DNA from: UBA1195 sp045598025
GTDB taxonomy: Bacteria; Bacteroidota; Bacteroidia; Bacteroidales; WCHB1-69
Reading direction: 5' to 3'
Assembly (NCBI GenBank): GCA_045598025.1
Contig: JAZLLH010000014.1
Coordinates: 1-30,029 of the forward strand
Length of the DNA stretch: 30,029 bases
In this document: positions 8,483-16,560 of the stretch, piece by piece
Layout of the letters: every line of letters starts with the position of its first letter
Position numbering within the stretch: the first letter of the stretch is position 1
Notes under the pieces: generated by a model
Database searches by the model: none
What the model was told of the DNA's origin: nothing
Seen by the model: the letters and a program-made list of their open reading frames with translations, nothing else
Program-made: the position numbers and the translations under genes

Positions 8483-9622
8483 ATGAAGTGGAAAAATTTG
8501 ACAGCGGGTCAAAAGGTGTATCAGATTGTGGTGCATCTGTTTGCTCTTACCGGAGCAGCTATCACCGGTGCCTGGCTGTTGTATCAGCTTGGAGTAAGCA
8601 ACAACAAGGGCAGTGTGGATAAAAACAACCGTTATCTGGCCGATTATCATACCAGTACAGCCTCTGGGGATTCCATTGCCGAGTTCCAAACGGCCATGGA
8701 CCAGTATGCAGAACTGTCCGTCCTGGCGCGATTGTATCCGGAAAATGCTCGTCTGATTCATGAGGCTGGATATTATGGAGATGATCCCGATGCGGTGAAC
8801 CGTATGCTGTATGCGCTTCGTATGTATCTGAAGGAAGATTCGGCTTCCGCTGATTATTTCAGCGTCACATCCGGCATAGAGAAGATGCTGGCCGCTCATG
8901 CTTTCGAACGAAGCAGCCGCAACGCCATTCCATGGATGAACGACACCAACTGGCTGGTGCTGAAGGATGCCATCGTGCGTGATACCGTGGCTATCCGTAA
9001 AGCCGCTGCCATGACGGGCGTGGATCCGCGCCTGATTGTAGCCTGCACTATGGGTGAGCAGATACGGCTTTTTCACACGGACAAAAAGCGGGAATCCATC
9101 AAGCATCACCTCGGGCCCATTGCTTTGACTGTGCAATCCCAATTTTCATTGGGCATCAACGGTATCAAGGATTTTACCGCCATGCGGGTAGAACAGAATC
9201 TGAAGGATACGGCCTCCCTTTTCTATATGGGGCCGGCATACGAACACCTGCTGGATTTTCAGACGGAAAATCCGACGGAAGAGCGTCTTTCCCGTCTGCT
9301 GAACGAACGCAATCACCTGTATTCCTATGTCTATACCGCCTGTATTCTGAAACAGACCATGTGGCAATGGAAGCGTAGTGGCTACGATATTTCCGACCGT
9401 CCCGACATTTTGTTCACTTTATTCAATCTGGGTTTTGCCGCTTCCAAGCCGCATCCCGATCCCCAATGCGGAGGCTCTTCCATTCGGATAGACGGCAGGA
9501 CCTATACATTCGGTGTCATCGGAAATGATTTCTTCTATTCCGGAGAACTGGCGAAAGAATTCCCCCTGCATCGCAGGCTTTTCACGGAAATTGATTCCTC
9601 CACGACAAGATCTGATTCATGA
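8483..9622 (+). CDS. Membrane-anchored protein with lysozyme-like features
   Basis: 379 residues. One membrane segment lies at about 12-36 (VYQIVVHLFALTGAAITGAW), so the rest is probably periplasmic. I do not recognise a named family with certainty, but the second half resembles lysozyme/transglycosylase-fold proteins of the DUF1402 kind: MTGVDPRLIVACTMGEQ (177-193) looks like the helix carrying the catalytic glutamate (candidate Glu192), LGINGIKDFTAMRVEQNL (223-240) like the following 'G-Q-I-x-x-T-A' segment, and DILFTLFNLGF like the usual 'LATLYNxG' helix. A tail with PHPDPQCGGSS follows. Activity on peptidoglycan is an inference; no substrate evidence exists here. It overlaps the downstream transporter gene by four bases (ATGA), so the two are co-translated. 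Confidence 0.6.
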   Translation: MKWKNLTAGQKVYQIVVHLFALTGAAITGAWLLYQLGVSNNKGSVDKNNRYLADYHTSTASGDSIAEFQTAMDQYAELSVLARLYPENARLIHEAGYYGDDPDAVNRMLYALRMYLKEDSASADYFSVTSGIEKMLAAHAFERSSRNAIPWMNDTNWLVLKDAIVRDTVAIRKAAAMTGVDPRLIVACTMGEQIRLFHTDKKRESIKHHLGPIALTVQSQFSLGINGIKDFTAMRVEQNLKDTASLFYMGPAYEHLLDFQTENPTEERLSRLLNERNHLYSYVYTACILKQTMWQWKRSGYDISDRPDILFTLFNLGFAASKPHPDPQCGGSSIRIDGRTYTFGVIGNDFFYSGELAKEFPLHRRLFTEIDSSTTRSDS

Positions 9623-10818
9623 AAAAGAAAATCAAACTCGGATTATTGCCCAAAGTGCTGATAGCTATAGCTCTGGGTATATTTTGTTCCTATATTTTTC
9701 CCCTTTGGCTGATGAAGGTCTTTTTTACCTTTAATGCCGTTTTCAGTAATTTCCTGAATTTCATGATCCCGCTGATCATCCTTGGACTGGTGGCTCCGGG
9801 GATTGCCGAATTGGGGAAAGGAGCTGGCCGCCTCTTGGGTATTACGGCCGTGCTGGCCTATGTTTCAACGATTTTGGCCGGATTTTTTTCCTATTTCACC
9901 TGCCGGGGAGTATATTCTTTCTTTCTGCAGTCCGGTCAGTCCCTGGCCGAAACGGCTGAAATAGGGGCAGACGCTATTACTCCGTATTTTACCATAGAGA
10001 TGCCTCCGGTCATGGGGGTGATGTCGGCGCTGATACTGGCCTTTGTCCTCGGATTGGGTTTGTCGGCCGTCAAAGGGAATGCCTTCAAGAACGTACTGGT
10101 GGAATTGAGAACGGTGGTGACCCTCTGCATTTCCAGGGTGATTATACCATTGTTTCCGCTATACATTTTCGGTATTTTTATGAAACTTTGCGCAGAAGGA
10201 GAGGTAGGATACATACTGCATGTTTTTGTCAATGTCATTCTGGTGATTTTCGTCATCCACATCGTATGGCTTCTTTTCCAGTTCCTGGTGGCCGGACTGT
10301 TGGCCCGGAAAAATCCCTTCCGCAGTCTGTGGAATATGCTGTCAGCCTACGTAACAGCCTTGGGAACCCAGTCCTCTGCAGCGACCATTCCCGTGACTTT
10401 GGCGCAGACCAAAAAAAACGGAGTGAGCGATGAAATTGCAGATTTCGTGGTTCCTTTGTGTGCAACCATACATTTGTCCGGCAGCACGTTGAAAATCGTG
10501 GCCTGCGCATATGCTATACTGCTGATGAACGGCATGCCTTCCGGTCCCGCATTGTTTGCCGGTTTTATCTGTATGCTGGGCATTACGATGGTGGCGGCTC
10601 CGGGTGTTCCCGGCGGGGCCATTATGGCGGCACTTGGCCTGCTTTCTTCCATGCTCGGGTTCGATGAAGGCATGACAGGCATGATGATTGCTCTTTATAT
10701 CACTATGGACAGTTTCGGTACGGCATGCAATGTGACAGGTGACGGAGCCATCGCGCTGATAGTGGACACCATTTACAGAGGACATGAAAAAAAAGAGGAG
10801 GTGAATGATGAAATATAG
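9619..10818 (+). CDS. DAACS-type dicarboxylate/amino acid transporter, atypical subfamily
   Basis: 399-residue polytopic membrane protein of the glutamate/dicarboxylate symporter family (GltPh/SstT/TcyP fold). The re-entrant hairpin HP1 serine motif (TQSSA, 250-254), HP2 (APGVPGG, 327-333) and the last helix with Asp364, Asn371 and Asp375 are recognisable. Two usually decisive motifs differ: the TM7 NMDGT motif reads HLSGS (285-289), so the sodium-binding aspartate (Asp312 of GltPh) aligns with Ser287, and the substrate-carboxylate arginine (Arg397 of GltPh) aligns with Gly367. It is therefore unlikely to be an aspartate/glutamate transporter and may be coupled differently. Neighbours are a lysozyme-like protein (4-base overlap) and a lipoprotein (14-base overlap), suggesting an envelope role. 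Family is sure, substrate unknown. Confidence 0.82.
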   Translation: MKKKIKLGLLPKVLIAIALGIFCSYIFPLWLMKVFFTFNAVFSNFLNFMIPLIILGLVAPGIAELGKGAGRLLGITAVLAYVSTILAGFFSYFTCRGVYSFFLQSGQSLAETAEIGADAITPYFTIEMPPVMGVMSALILAFVLGLGLSAVKGNAFKNVLVELRTVVTLCISRVIIPLFPLYIFGIFMKLCAEGEVGYILHVFVNVILVIFVIHIVWLLFQFLVAGLLARKNPFRSLWNMLSAYVTALGTQSSAATIPVTLAQTKKNGVSDEIADFVVPLCATIHLSGSTLKIVACAYAILLMNGMPSGPALFAGFICMLGITMVAAPGVPGGAIMAALGLLSSMLGFDEGMTGMMIALYITMDSFGTACNVTGDGAIALIVDTIYRGHEKKEEVNDEI

Positions 10819-11515
10819 GCAATGTTTGTTTTTGGCCGTATGTTTTCTGGCGACAGCTTGCTCTCAGGCTCAGAAATCATCCGGACCGACCGTGGAAATA
10901 GATTCGACAGACGAGTTGTATGTGTACTATCCGCAGTACACCTCTGTCGCTCTGGTTTGCGAGCATATGCCCTATGAAGATTCCTCCGTGATTTTCTGCG
11001 CTGAAGCTGCTTTTACGCATGCCTTGCAGTACAAATTCAGCCACAGCAACATTGACGGAGACCATGTGTGCGAAGGTGTGAAATACACCGGTGCCGAGTG
11101 CAAGGACAACACGGGTATGTTCTCTTACGATCATGGCACTTGGCATTTCGTTTACCCGGCGGCGGCATCTGTGCTGGATTCTGCGGCCGCGGATTCCAAC
11201 GGCATGGCATTCGGACAGAGCATGGTCATTTATCATAAGGCCTTGGTCCAACCGGTTCGTAAAATGAGTCAGGTAACCCATTTCCGTTGTCTTTGCGAAA
11301 AAGAAGGGCGGCTGTGTGTGGTGGATTCGAAGGATACCGTATCCTTCGGGCATTTCATTTACCTGCTGGTTTCCTATGGAGTGGAAAATGCCATTTATCT
11401 GGATATGGGAAGAGGGTGGAATCATTCCTGGTACAGAGAGGCCGACGGCGCTCTGAAGGAGCTTTTCCCGAAGCGCCATCCTTTTTGCAGCAACTGGATT
11501 GTCTTCCGAAAATAA
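10805..11515 (+). CDS. Lipoprotein, possibly phosphodiester glycosidase (NAGPA)-like
   Basis: 236 residues from ATG 10805 (ATG 10808 is equally usable), with GAGGAGG just upstream inside the preceding gene, which it overlaps by 14 bases. The N-terminus (basic MMKYR, hydrophobic core, LATAC) is a lipoprotein signal with the lipid-bearing Cys at 19, so the protein is probably tethered on the periplasmic or outer surface. Near the C-terminus, NAIYLDMGRGWNHSWY resembles the 'LDGGgS' region of the NAGPA/DUF2233 phosphodiester glycosidase fold, and the order of a central 'NGMAFGQSMVIYHKALVQ' strand pair fits. Key Gly/Ser residues are not fully kept (LDMGRG), so enzymatic activity is uncertain. Several cysteines outside the lipobox are spread along the chain. 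Confidence 0.6.
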   Translation: MMKYRQCLFLAVCFLATACSQAQKSSGPTVEIDSTDELYVYYPQYTSVALVCEHMPYEDSSVIFCAEAAFTHALQYKFSHSNIDGDHVCEGVKYTGAECKDNTGMFSYDHGTWHFVYPAAASVLDSAAADSNGMAFGQSMVIYHKALVQPVRKMSQVTHFRCLCEKEGRLCVVDSKDTVSFGHFIYLLVSYGVENAIYLDMGRGWNHSWYREADGALKELFPKRHPFCSNWIVFRK

Positions 11516-11555
11516 TAATTTTCGTCAGGACCGGATTCCGTATATGATTTTCATG

Positions 11556-11563
11556 TATATTTG
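11556..11563 (+). promoter_or_regulatory. -7 box immediately before the AGCS symporter start
   Basis: TATATTTG is an exact TAnnTTTG match and ends only four bases before the ATG at 11568. By the usual geometry transcription would begin at or within a base of the start codon, giving a leaderless mRNA. No good -33 TTTG is seen. Confidence 0.5.
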
Positions 11564-11567
11564 CAGC

Positions 11568-13070
11568 ATGAATTTTCTGCTTTTGTCCGGTTCCTGGTTT
11601 TCGTCGCTTGTCGAGACTGTTGTGCATTGGGTGTGGAGTCCGGCCCTGGTGGTGTTGTGCCTGGGGACGGGGCTTTATTTCTCTCTTCGTACGCGTTTCG
11701 TGCAGCTGCGCCATTTTGGGGAAATGCTGCGGCTCCTGTTTCAGACGGACAAAAAGTCCGAAGTGGGAGTTTCTTCCTTTCAGGCATTTGCCATGGCTTT
11801 ATCCGGCAGGGTGGGAACAGGCAATATCGTCGGAGTTGCTACTGCCATTGGTTACGGAGGCCCAGGAGCTATTGTGTGGATGTGGATCATCGCATTTTTC
11901 GGTGCCGGGTCCGCTTATGCCGAGGCCACTTTATCTCAGATTTACAAGGAAAATCATAACGGACAGTTTCGAGGAGGTCCTTCCTATTACATTGAAAAAG
12001 GTTTGAAAAGCAAGTTTTTCGCCATTGTATTCTCCGTCTGTGCATTGGTTGCCTGCGGCCTGTTTATGCCACCGGTGCAGTCCAACGGTATAGCCCTTTC
12101 ATTTGCGAATACCTTTCATATTCATCCGGCTTTTGTCGGAGCCGCTGTGGCTTTCCTGATAGCTCTGGTTGTCATTGGCGGGGTAAAACGGATTGCCAGA
12201 GTTGCGTCTGTAGTGGCTCCCTTTATGGCTGTACTGTATGTGCTTCTTTCCATAGTGGTGCTGATCTTCAATGCTTCGGAGGTGCCTTCTGCCCTCAGCG
12301 ATATGTTTCGCAGCGCTTTCGGTACACACGAAATTTTCGGAGGCATTCTCGGCAGCACGATAGTTTGGGGCGTGAAACGGGGTATTTATTCCAACGAGGC
12401 CGGGCAGGGTACGGGAGCCATAGTCGCCGGAGCCGCCAAAGTGTCCCATCCTGTCAAGCAGGGACTTGTACAGGCCTTTTCCGTCTATGTGGACACACTG
12501 CTGGTCTGTTCCGCTACAGCCTTGATGATTCTGGCAGCCAAGACCTACAATGTGACCGATGCCGCAGGAAATCTCCTGTACACTTCATCTGTCAGCGGTC
12601 TGGGAGAAGCCGGTGTATCCTACACTACAGCAGCCATTGGCACACTGTTGGGACCGAACGTCTCCGGAATTGTCATTTCCGTAGCCTTGCTGTTTTTTGC
12701 CTTTACCACCATTATGGCCTACTACTACTATGCCGAAACGAGTCTGGTGTACCTGTTGGGCAAAGGCCGCAGGGAAAAAGCCGTACTCTGGTTGCTGCGT
12801 TTTTCGGTGATAGGTTCCGTGTTTTTCGGTTCCCTGAAAGAGGCCAAGATTATCTGGAATCTGGGAGACATCGGGGTCGGTACCATGGCCTGGATCAACA
12901 TCATTGCCATTTTGCTGCTTTCAGGTAAGGCTGTCAAAGCACTGCGCCTGTACGAAAAACAGCAGAAGGAAGGCATGGAACCCCGCTTCAATCCAGAAGA
13001 ACTGGGCATAGAAGGAGCAGATTATTGGAAACAGTTTCCCGAAAAAGAAAACCATCAGAATATATCATAG
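11568..13070 (+). CDS. Alanine/glycine:cation symporter (AGCS family)
   Basis: 500 residues from ATG 11568. The frame is open further upstream (a TTG at 11499, ATGs at 11544 and 11553), but those lie at or before the -7 box at 11556-11563 and add a segment unlike the family; ATG 11568 gives the expected short lead into VLCLGTGLYFSLRTRFVQ. Sodium- or proton-coupled uptake of alanine or glycine at the inner membrane is the family role. The AGCS signature ALSGRVGTGNIVGVATAIG is at about 77-95, with GGPGAIVWMW following, and roughly ten membrane helices are apparent. GIYSNEAGQGTGAIVAGAA in the middle is another family hallmark. The next gene starts one base after the stop, so the two form an operon. 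Confidence 0.92.
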   Translation: MNFLLLSGSWFSSLVETVVHWVWSPALVVLCLGTGLYFSLRTRFVQLRHFGEMLRLLFQTDKKSEVGVSSFQAFAMALSGRVGTGNIVGVATAIGYGGPGAIVWMWIIAFFGAGSAYAEATLSQIYKENHNGQFRGGPSYYIEKGLKSKFFAIVFSVCALVACGLFMPPVQSNGIALSFANTFHIHPAFVGAAVAFLIALVVIGGVKRIARVASVVAPFMAVLYVLLSIVVLIFNASEVPSALSDMFRSAFGTHEIFGGILGSTIVWGVKRGIYSNEAGQGTGAIVAGAAKVSHPVKQGLVQAFSVYVDTLLVCSATALMILAAKTYNVTDAAGNLLYTSSVSGLGEAGVSYTTAAIGTLLGPNVSGIVISVALLFFAFTTIMAYYYYAETSLVYLLGKGRREKAVLWLLRFSVIGSVFFGSLKEAKIIWNLGDIGVGTMAWINIIAILLLSGKAVKALRLYEKQQKEGMEPRFNPEELGIEGADYWKQFPEKENHQNIS

Positions 13071-13071
13071 C

Positions 13072-14223
13072 ATGCATTATTCCATTATCATCATCGGCGG
13101 AGGCCCTTCCGGTACAGGAGCCGGCATTACCCTGCAGAAAGCAGGTTTTTCCACCTGCATCATCGACTGCTGCCGTTTTCCGCGTACCAAATTGTGCGGA
13201 GGACTGGTTACCCGTAAAACCAAGGATTTGTTGGCATCCCTTATGGATGACCGCTCGGAACAGGACATTTGGCAAGCCGTCAGTACAGGGGTACATACCC
13301 GTCTGAAGCTGTATAACCGTTTTGAACTGGCTTCGGACGTGGAAATCGGTCAGCCTTTCGATACGGTTTACCGGAATGTGTACGACAATTACCTGATGTC
13401 GTATTATCTGGAAAAAGGAGGCTGTCTGAAGGATGCTGTCCGTCCCGTTTCTCTGGATACGGGAAAAAAGGAGATCCGTCTCGACTCGGGTGAGGTGCTC
13501 AGCTATGACTGCCTGATTGCGGCCGACGGAGCCAACAGTTGGGTAAGGCGTCGTCTGGACTTGAAATTGAAAGGCCGTCTTTTCTGTCTGGAAATCAATG
13601 TGGCCAAGGAGGACTTCGACTACGATGGTATCGGCATTTATTTCGATGTAATCGGTGTGGGCTATGCTTGGGTGTTCCCGAAAAAGGATGTTTATTGTAT
13701 CGGCATCGGCAGTCTGGAAAATTCCAAAGTGGATTTCAAGGCAATTTTCACCGATTTTCTGCAACGCATCGGTGTGCGGAATCTGGAAAAATATCCTTTC
13801 AAAGGAGCCTTTGTCCCGGGCGGCGGTTTCCTGAAACGGCCCGTATACGGTTCTTCCATCCTGTTTTCTGGGGACGCGGCCGGTTTTGCTGACCCCTTGA
13901 CCGGCGAAGGGTTGTACTGGTCCCTGTATTCGGGTATACGCGCAGCGGAATCCGCATTGGAAAATCCTGCAAATCCGTCGGTAGCCTATATGGAAAAATG
14001 CCGTCCCATCCAAAAGAACATCCGTTCTGTCCTGCGCACGCGCATACTGTTTCACAAGCCTTTATACCAGTTCTGGCTGCGCAATGTGGGCGCCCATCCG
14101 AATTTTGTCCGGTATTTTTCCGATCATCAGCTTTCCCAATATGAAGGAGAACACACCGTCAGCGAATTGTTGAAAAAAGTGCCGAGCCGTTACCTGAAGC
14201 ATTTTTTCAAAAAAAACGTGTAA
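13072..14223 (+). CDS. FAD-dependent oxidoreductase, geranylgeranyl reductase family
   Basis: 383 residues. The N-terminal Rossmann motif IIIIGGGPSGTGAG (GGGPSG at 9-14) binds FAD; IIDCCRFPRTKLCGG just after it is the typical PxxKxCGG element of the geranylgeranyl reductase-like flavoproteins. The second FAD contact, SILFSGDAAGFADPLTGEG, and the CLIAADGANSWVRR segment complete the p-hydroxybenzoate-hydroxylase-type fold. Members reduce prenyl chains of lipids or quinones, but many bacterial ones are uncharacterised, so the substrate is open. It starts one base after the AGCS symporter gene and is followed by 45 AT-rich bases before ettA. No terminator is visible there, so read-through into ettA is possible. 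Confidence 0.85.
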   Translation: MHYSIIIIGGGPSGTGAGITLQKAGFSTCIIDCCRFPRTKLCGGLVTRKTKDLLASLMDDRSEQDIWQAVSTGVHTRLKLYNRFELASDVEIGQPFDTVYRNVYDNYLMSYYLEKGGCLKDAVRPVSLDTGKKEIRLDSGEVLSYDCLIAADGANSWVRRRLDLKLKGRLFCLEINVAKEDFDYDGIGIYFDVIGVGYAWVFPKKDVYCIGIGSLENSKVDFKAIFTDFLQRIGVRNLEKYPFKGAFVPGGGFLKRPVYGSSILFSGDAAGFADPLTGEGLYWSLYSGIRAAESALENPANPSVAYMEKCRPIQKNIRSVLRTRILFHKPLYQFWLRNVGAHPNFVRYFSDHQLSQYEGEHTVSELLKKVPSRYLKHFFKKNV

Positions 14224-14268
14224 TATTTATAAATCAAAAAAATAACAGAAAATATAAGATCATACATT

Positions 14269-15939
14269 ATGGACGACAAAAAAATCATCTTTTCCATGGT
14301 CAACGTCAGCAAGACGTATAATCCTGGGAAAACAGTACTGAAAAATATCTACCTTTCTTTTTATTATGGAGCCAAAATCGGTGTATTGGGCCTGAACGGT
14401 GCCGGAAAATCCTCTCTGTTGAAAATCATTGCCGGAGAGGACAGGGCTTTTCAGGGTGAAGTGGTTTTCTCGCCCGGTTACAGCGTCGGTTATCTGCCAC
14501 AGGAACCGCAGTTGGACAACGATAAGACGGTCAAGGATATCATCATGGAAGGAGTAGGGGAAGTGGCTTCCTATCTGAAGGAATACGAGGAAATCGGGCT
14601 GAAATTTGCAGAGCCAATGAGTGACGATGAGATGAACCGTCTCATTGAGCGTCAGGGCGAGCTGACCGAGCTGATTGACCAGCACGATGCCTGGGAGCTG
14701 GATGCCAAACTGGAACGTGCAATGGACGCGCTGAACTGTCCCGAAGGCGATACCCCGGTATCTGTTCTCTCCGGAGGCGAACGCCGCCGTGTGGCTCTGT
14801 GCCGTCTGCTGCTTCAGGAACCGGATATACTGCTGCTGGACGAACCGACCAACCATCTGGATGCCGAATCCATACAATGGCTGGAAATGCACCTGCGTCA
14901 GTACAAGGGCACTGTCATTGCGGTGACCCACGACCGTTATTTCCTGGACAATGTGGCAGGCTGGATACTCGAACTTGACCGGGGAGAAGGCATTCCCTGG
15001 CAAGGCAATTACTCTTCCTGGCTGGATCAGAAAACCAAGCGGATGGAAATGGAAGAAAAGCAGGAAAGCAAGCGCCGCAAAACCCTGGAGCGCGAACTGG
15101 AGTGGGTGCGTATGGCGCCCAAAGCCCGTCAGGCCAAGGGAAAAGCACGTCTGTCGGCTTACGAACGCATGATGAGCGAAGATGCCAGGGAAAAGGAGGA
15201 ACGGCTGGAAATCTTCATTCCCAACGGTCCGCGTTTGGGCAACAAAGTCATAGAGGCCAATCATATTTCCAAGGCATTCGGTGATAAATTGCTGTATGAA
15301 AACCTGACTTTTTCCCTTCCTCCAGCCGGTATCGTGGGTGTTATCGGACCTAACGGCTGCGGCAAGACGACGCTTTTCCGCATGATTATGGGGCTGGAAA
15401 CTCCGGACAGCGGCACTTTCGAAGTCGGAGAAACAGTGAAACTGGGTTATGTGGACCAGCAACATGCGCAAATTGATCCGGAAAAGAGCGTGTGGGAAGT
15501 CATCTCGGAAGGCAACGACCAGCTGATGATTGGCGGACGCACGGTCAATTCCCGTGCCTATGTGTCCCGTTTCAATTTTTCCGGCACGGACCAGAGCAAG
15601 AAAGCCGGTGTGCTGTCCGGGGGCGAACGCAACCGTATGCATCTGGCCCTGACGTTGCGCAGCGAAGCCAATGTACTCCTGCTGGACGAGCCGACCAACG
15701 ATATTGATGTCAACACTCTCCGGGCCCTGGAAGAAGGTTTGGAAAATTTTGCCGGATGTGCTGTGGTCATTTCTCACGACCGCTGGTTCCTCGACCGTAT
15801 CTGCACCCATATTCTGGCCTTCGAAGGCAATTCCCAGGTCTGCTTTTTCGAAGGTTCCTATTCCGAATACGAGGAAAACAGAAAAATGAGGCTCGGTGAC
15901 GACGCGCCGCACCGTTTCCGTTATAAGAAACTGCAGTAG
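14269..15939 (+). CDS. ettA: Energy-dependent translational throttle ABC-F protein EttA
   Basis: 556 residues, the EttA length. ABC-F proteins have paired ATPase domains without membrane parts and act on the ribosome; EttA gates the first elongation step according to ATP/ADP levels. Walker A motifs are GLNGAGKS (41-48) and GPNGCGKT; signatures LSGGERRRVAL and LSGGERNRMHL; Walker B LLLDEPTNHLD and LLLDEPTNDID. The charged linker between the two domains (QKTKRMEMEEKQESKRRKT...) is the P-site tRNA interaction region. The N-terminus FSMVNVSKTYNPGKTVLKNI and the acidic stretch after VASYLKEYEEIG fit EttA better than other ABC-F members. The stop at 15939 overlaps the SD of coaD, so these two are co-transcribed. 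Confidence 0.93.
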   Translation: MDDKKIIFSMVNVSKTYNPGKTVLKNIYLSFYYGAKIGVLGLNGAGKSSLLKIIAGEDRAFQGEVVFSPGYSVGYLPQEPQLDNDKTVKDIIMEGVGEVASYLKEYEEIGLKFAEPMSDDEMNRLIERQGELTELIDQHDAWELDAKLERAMDALNCPEGDTPVSVLSGGERRRVALCRLLLQEPDILLLDEPTNHLDAESIQWLEMHLRQYKGTVIAVTHDRYFLDNVAGWILELDRGEGIPWQGNYSSWLDQKTKRMEMEEKQESKRRKTLERELEWVRMAPKARQAKGKARLSAYERMMSEDAREKEERLEIFIPNGPRLGNKVIEANHISKAFGDKLLYENLTFSLPPAGIVGVIGPNGCGKTTLFRMIMGLETPDSGTFEVGETVKLGYVDQQHAQIDPEKSVWEVISEGNDQLMIGGRTVNSRAYVSRFNFSGTDQSKKAGVLSGGERNRMHLALTLRSEANVLLLDEPTNDIDVNTLRALEEGLENFAGCAVVISHDRWFLDRICTHILAFEGNSQVCFFEGSYSEYEENRKMRLGDDAPHRFRYKKLQ

Positions 15940-15943
15940 GAGG
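15938..15943 (+). promoter_or_regulatory. Ribosome binding site of coaD
   Basis: AGGAGG, beginning inside the ettA stop codon, six bases before the ATG at 15950. It decides the coaD start over the upstream in-frame codon at 15896. Confidence 0.8.
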
Positions 15944-15949
15944 AAATAT

Positions 15950-16417
15950 ATGGAAGTGATAGCGTTTTATGCCGGATCCTTTGATCCGGTGACGAAGGGG
16001 CATGAGGACATCGCTCGCCGAGCAGTGAAAATGTTTGATCGCCTTATCATCGGAGTGGGGACGAATTCCGAAAAAAAACCGTTTTTTTCCTTGGAAGAAC
16101 GTCTGCGCTGGTTGCGACGGATTTTTGCCGACTGTCCGCAGATTGATGTGGTTTCTTACGAAGGTCTGACTATTGATGCCTGTCGCCGCTGCGGGGCCAC
16201 CGTGCTGGTAAGGGGAGCGCGGTCTGCCGCTGATTGGGAGGCTGAGCAGAACATTGCCTTTGTCAATCATTGTCTTGCACCTGAAATCGAAACCTTGCTG
16301 ATTCCGGCCACTGATGACCTGATGCATGTATCCTCCACCAACGTGAGGGAATTTCTGAAACACGGCCGTTCGGTGAAAGATTTTGTTCCGGAAGCAATAG
16401 AGGGCGATTTTAAGTAA
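15950..16417 (+). CDS. coaD: Phosphopantetheine adenylyltransferase
   Basis: 155 residues from ATG 15950, ten bases after the ettA stop and placed by a perfect AGGAGG. The open frame extends upstream to 15896 inside ettA, but that adds unrelated residues; family members begin as here, MEVIAFYAGSFDPVTKGHEDI. The enzyme transfers AMP from ATP to 4'-phosphopantetheine, the penultimate step of coenzyme A synthesis. The nucleotidyltransferase T/HxGH motif is TKGH (15-18); the second signature reads HVSSTNVREF near the C-terminus, and LVRGARSAADWEAEQNIAFVN is the conserved substrate-binding region. A terminator follows at 16456-16480. Confidence 0.95.
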   Translation: MEVIAFYAGSFDPVTKGHEDIARRAVKMFDRLIIGVGTNSEKKPFFSLEERLRWLRRIFADCPQIDVVSYEGLTIDACRRCGATVLVRGARSAADWEAEQNIAFVNHCLAPEIETLLIPATDDLMHVSSTNVREFLKHGRSVKDFVPEAIEGDFK

Positions 16418-16455
16418 TGTAAAATATTGAAAATAACTAAATTGATTTATTTTTA

Positions 16456-16480
16456 GTGAAAAATGTTTTTCACATTTTTT
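16456..16480 (+). terminator. Terminator after coaD
   Basis: GTGAAAA (16456-16462) pairs with TTTTCAC (16467-16473) across a four-base loop, then ATTTTTT (16474-16480). AT-rich and moderately stable; it separates the ettA-coaD unit from the promoter at 16529. Confidence 0.55.
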
Positions 16481-16528
16481 CGTTTGTAACATCTTCAAAA
16501 AAGCCAAAAAAGCAATTTGAATTTTGAA

Positions 16529-16536
16529 TACTTTTG
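16529..16536 (+). promoter_or_regulatory. -7 box for the thioredoxin-like gene
   Basis: TACTTTTG, an exact TAnnTTTG match, ends 24 bases before the ATG at 16561. It shows that the in-frame codon at 16534 is too early to be the start. Confidence 0.6.
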
Positions 16537-16560
16537 CCAAATTGTATAGAGTGCGTAAAC

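Noticed and set aside
11499..11567. N-terminal extension of the AGCS symporter from the TTG at 11499
   Set aside because: It overlaps the end of the lipoprotein gene, lies before the -7 box and adds residues not seen in the family.
14260..15912. 550-codon open frame on the minus strand opposite ettA
   Set aside because: It mirrors the ettA frame, has no recognisable domain and is rich in His/Phe/Gln as expected from the complement of a well-biased gene. EttA on the plus strand is certain.
15896..15949. Earlier coaD start inside ettA
   Set aside because: Perfect AGGAGG serves the ATG at 15950 and the family N-terminus starts there.
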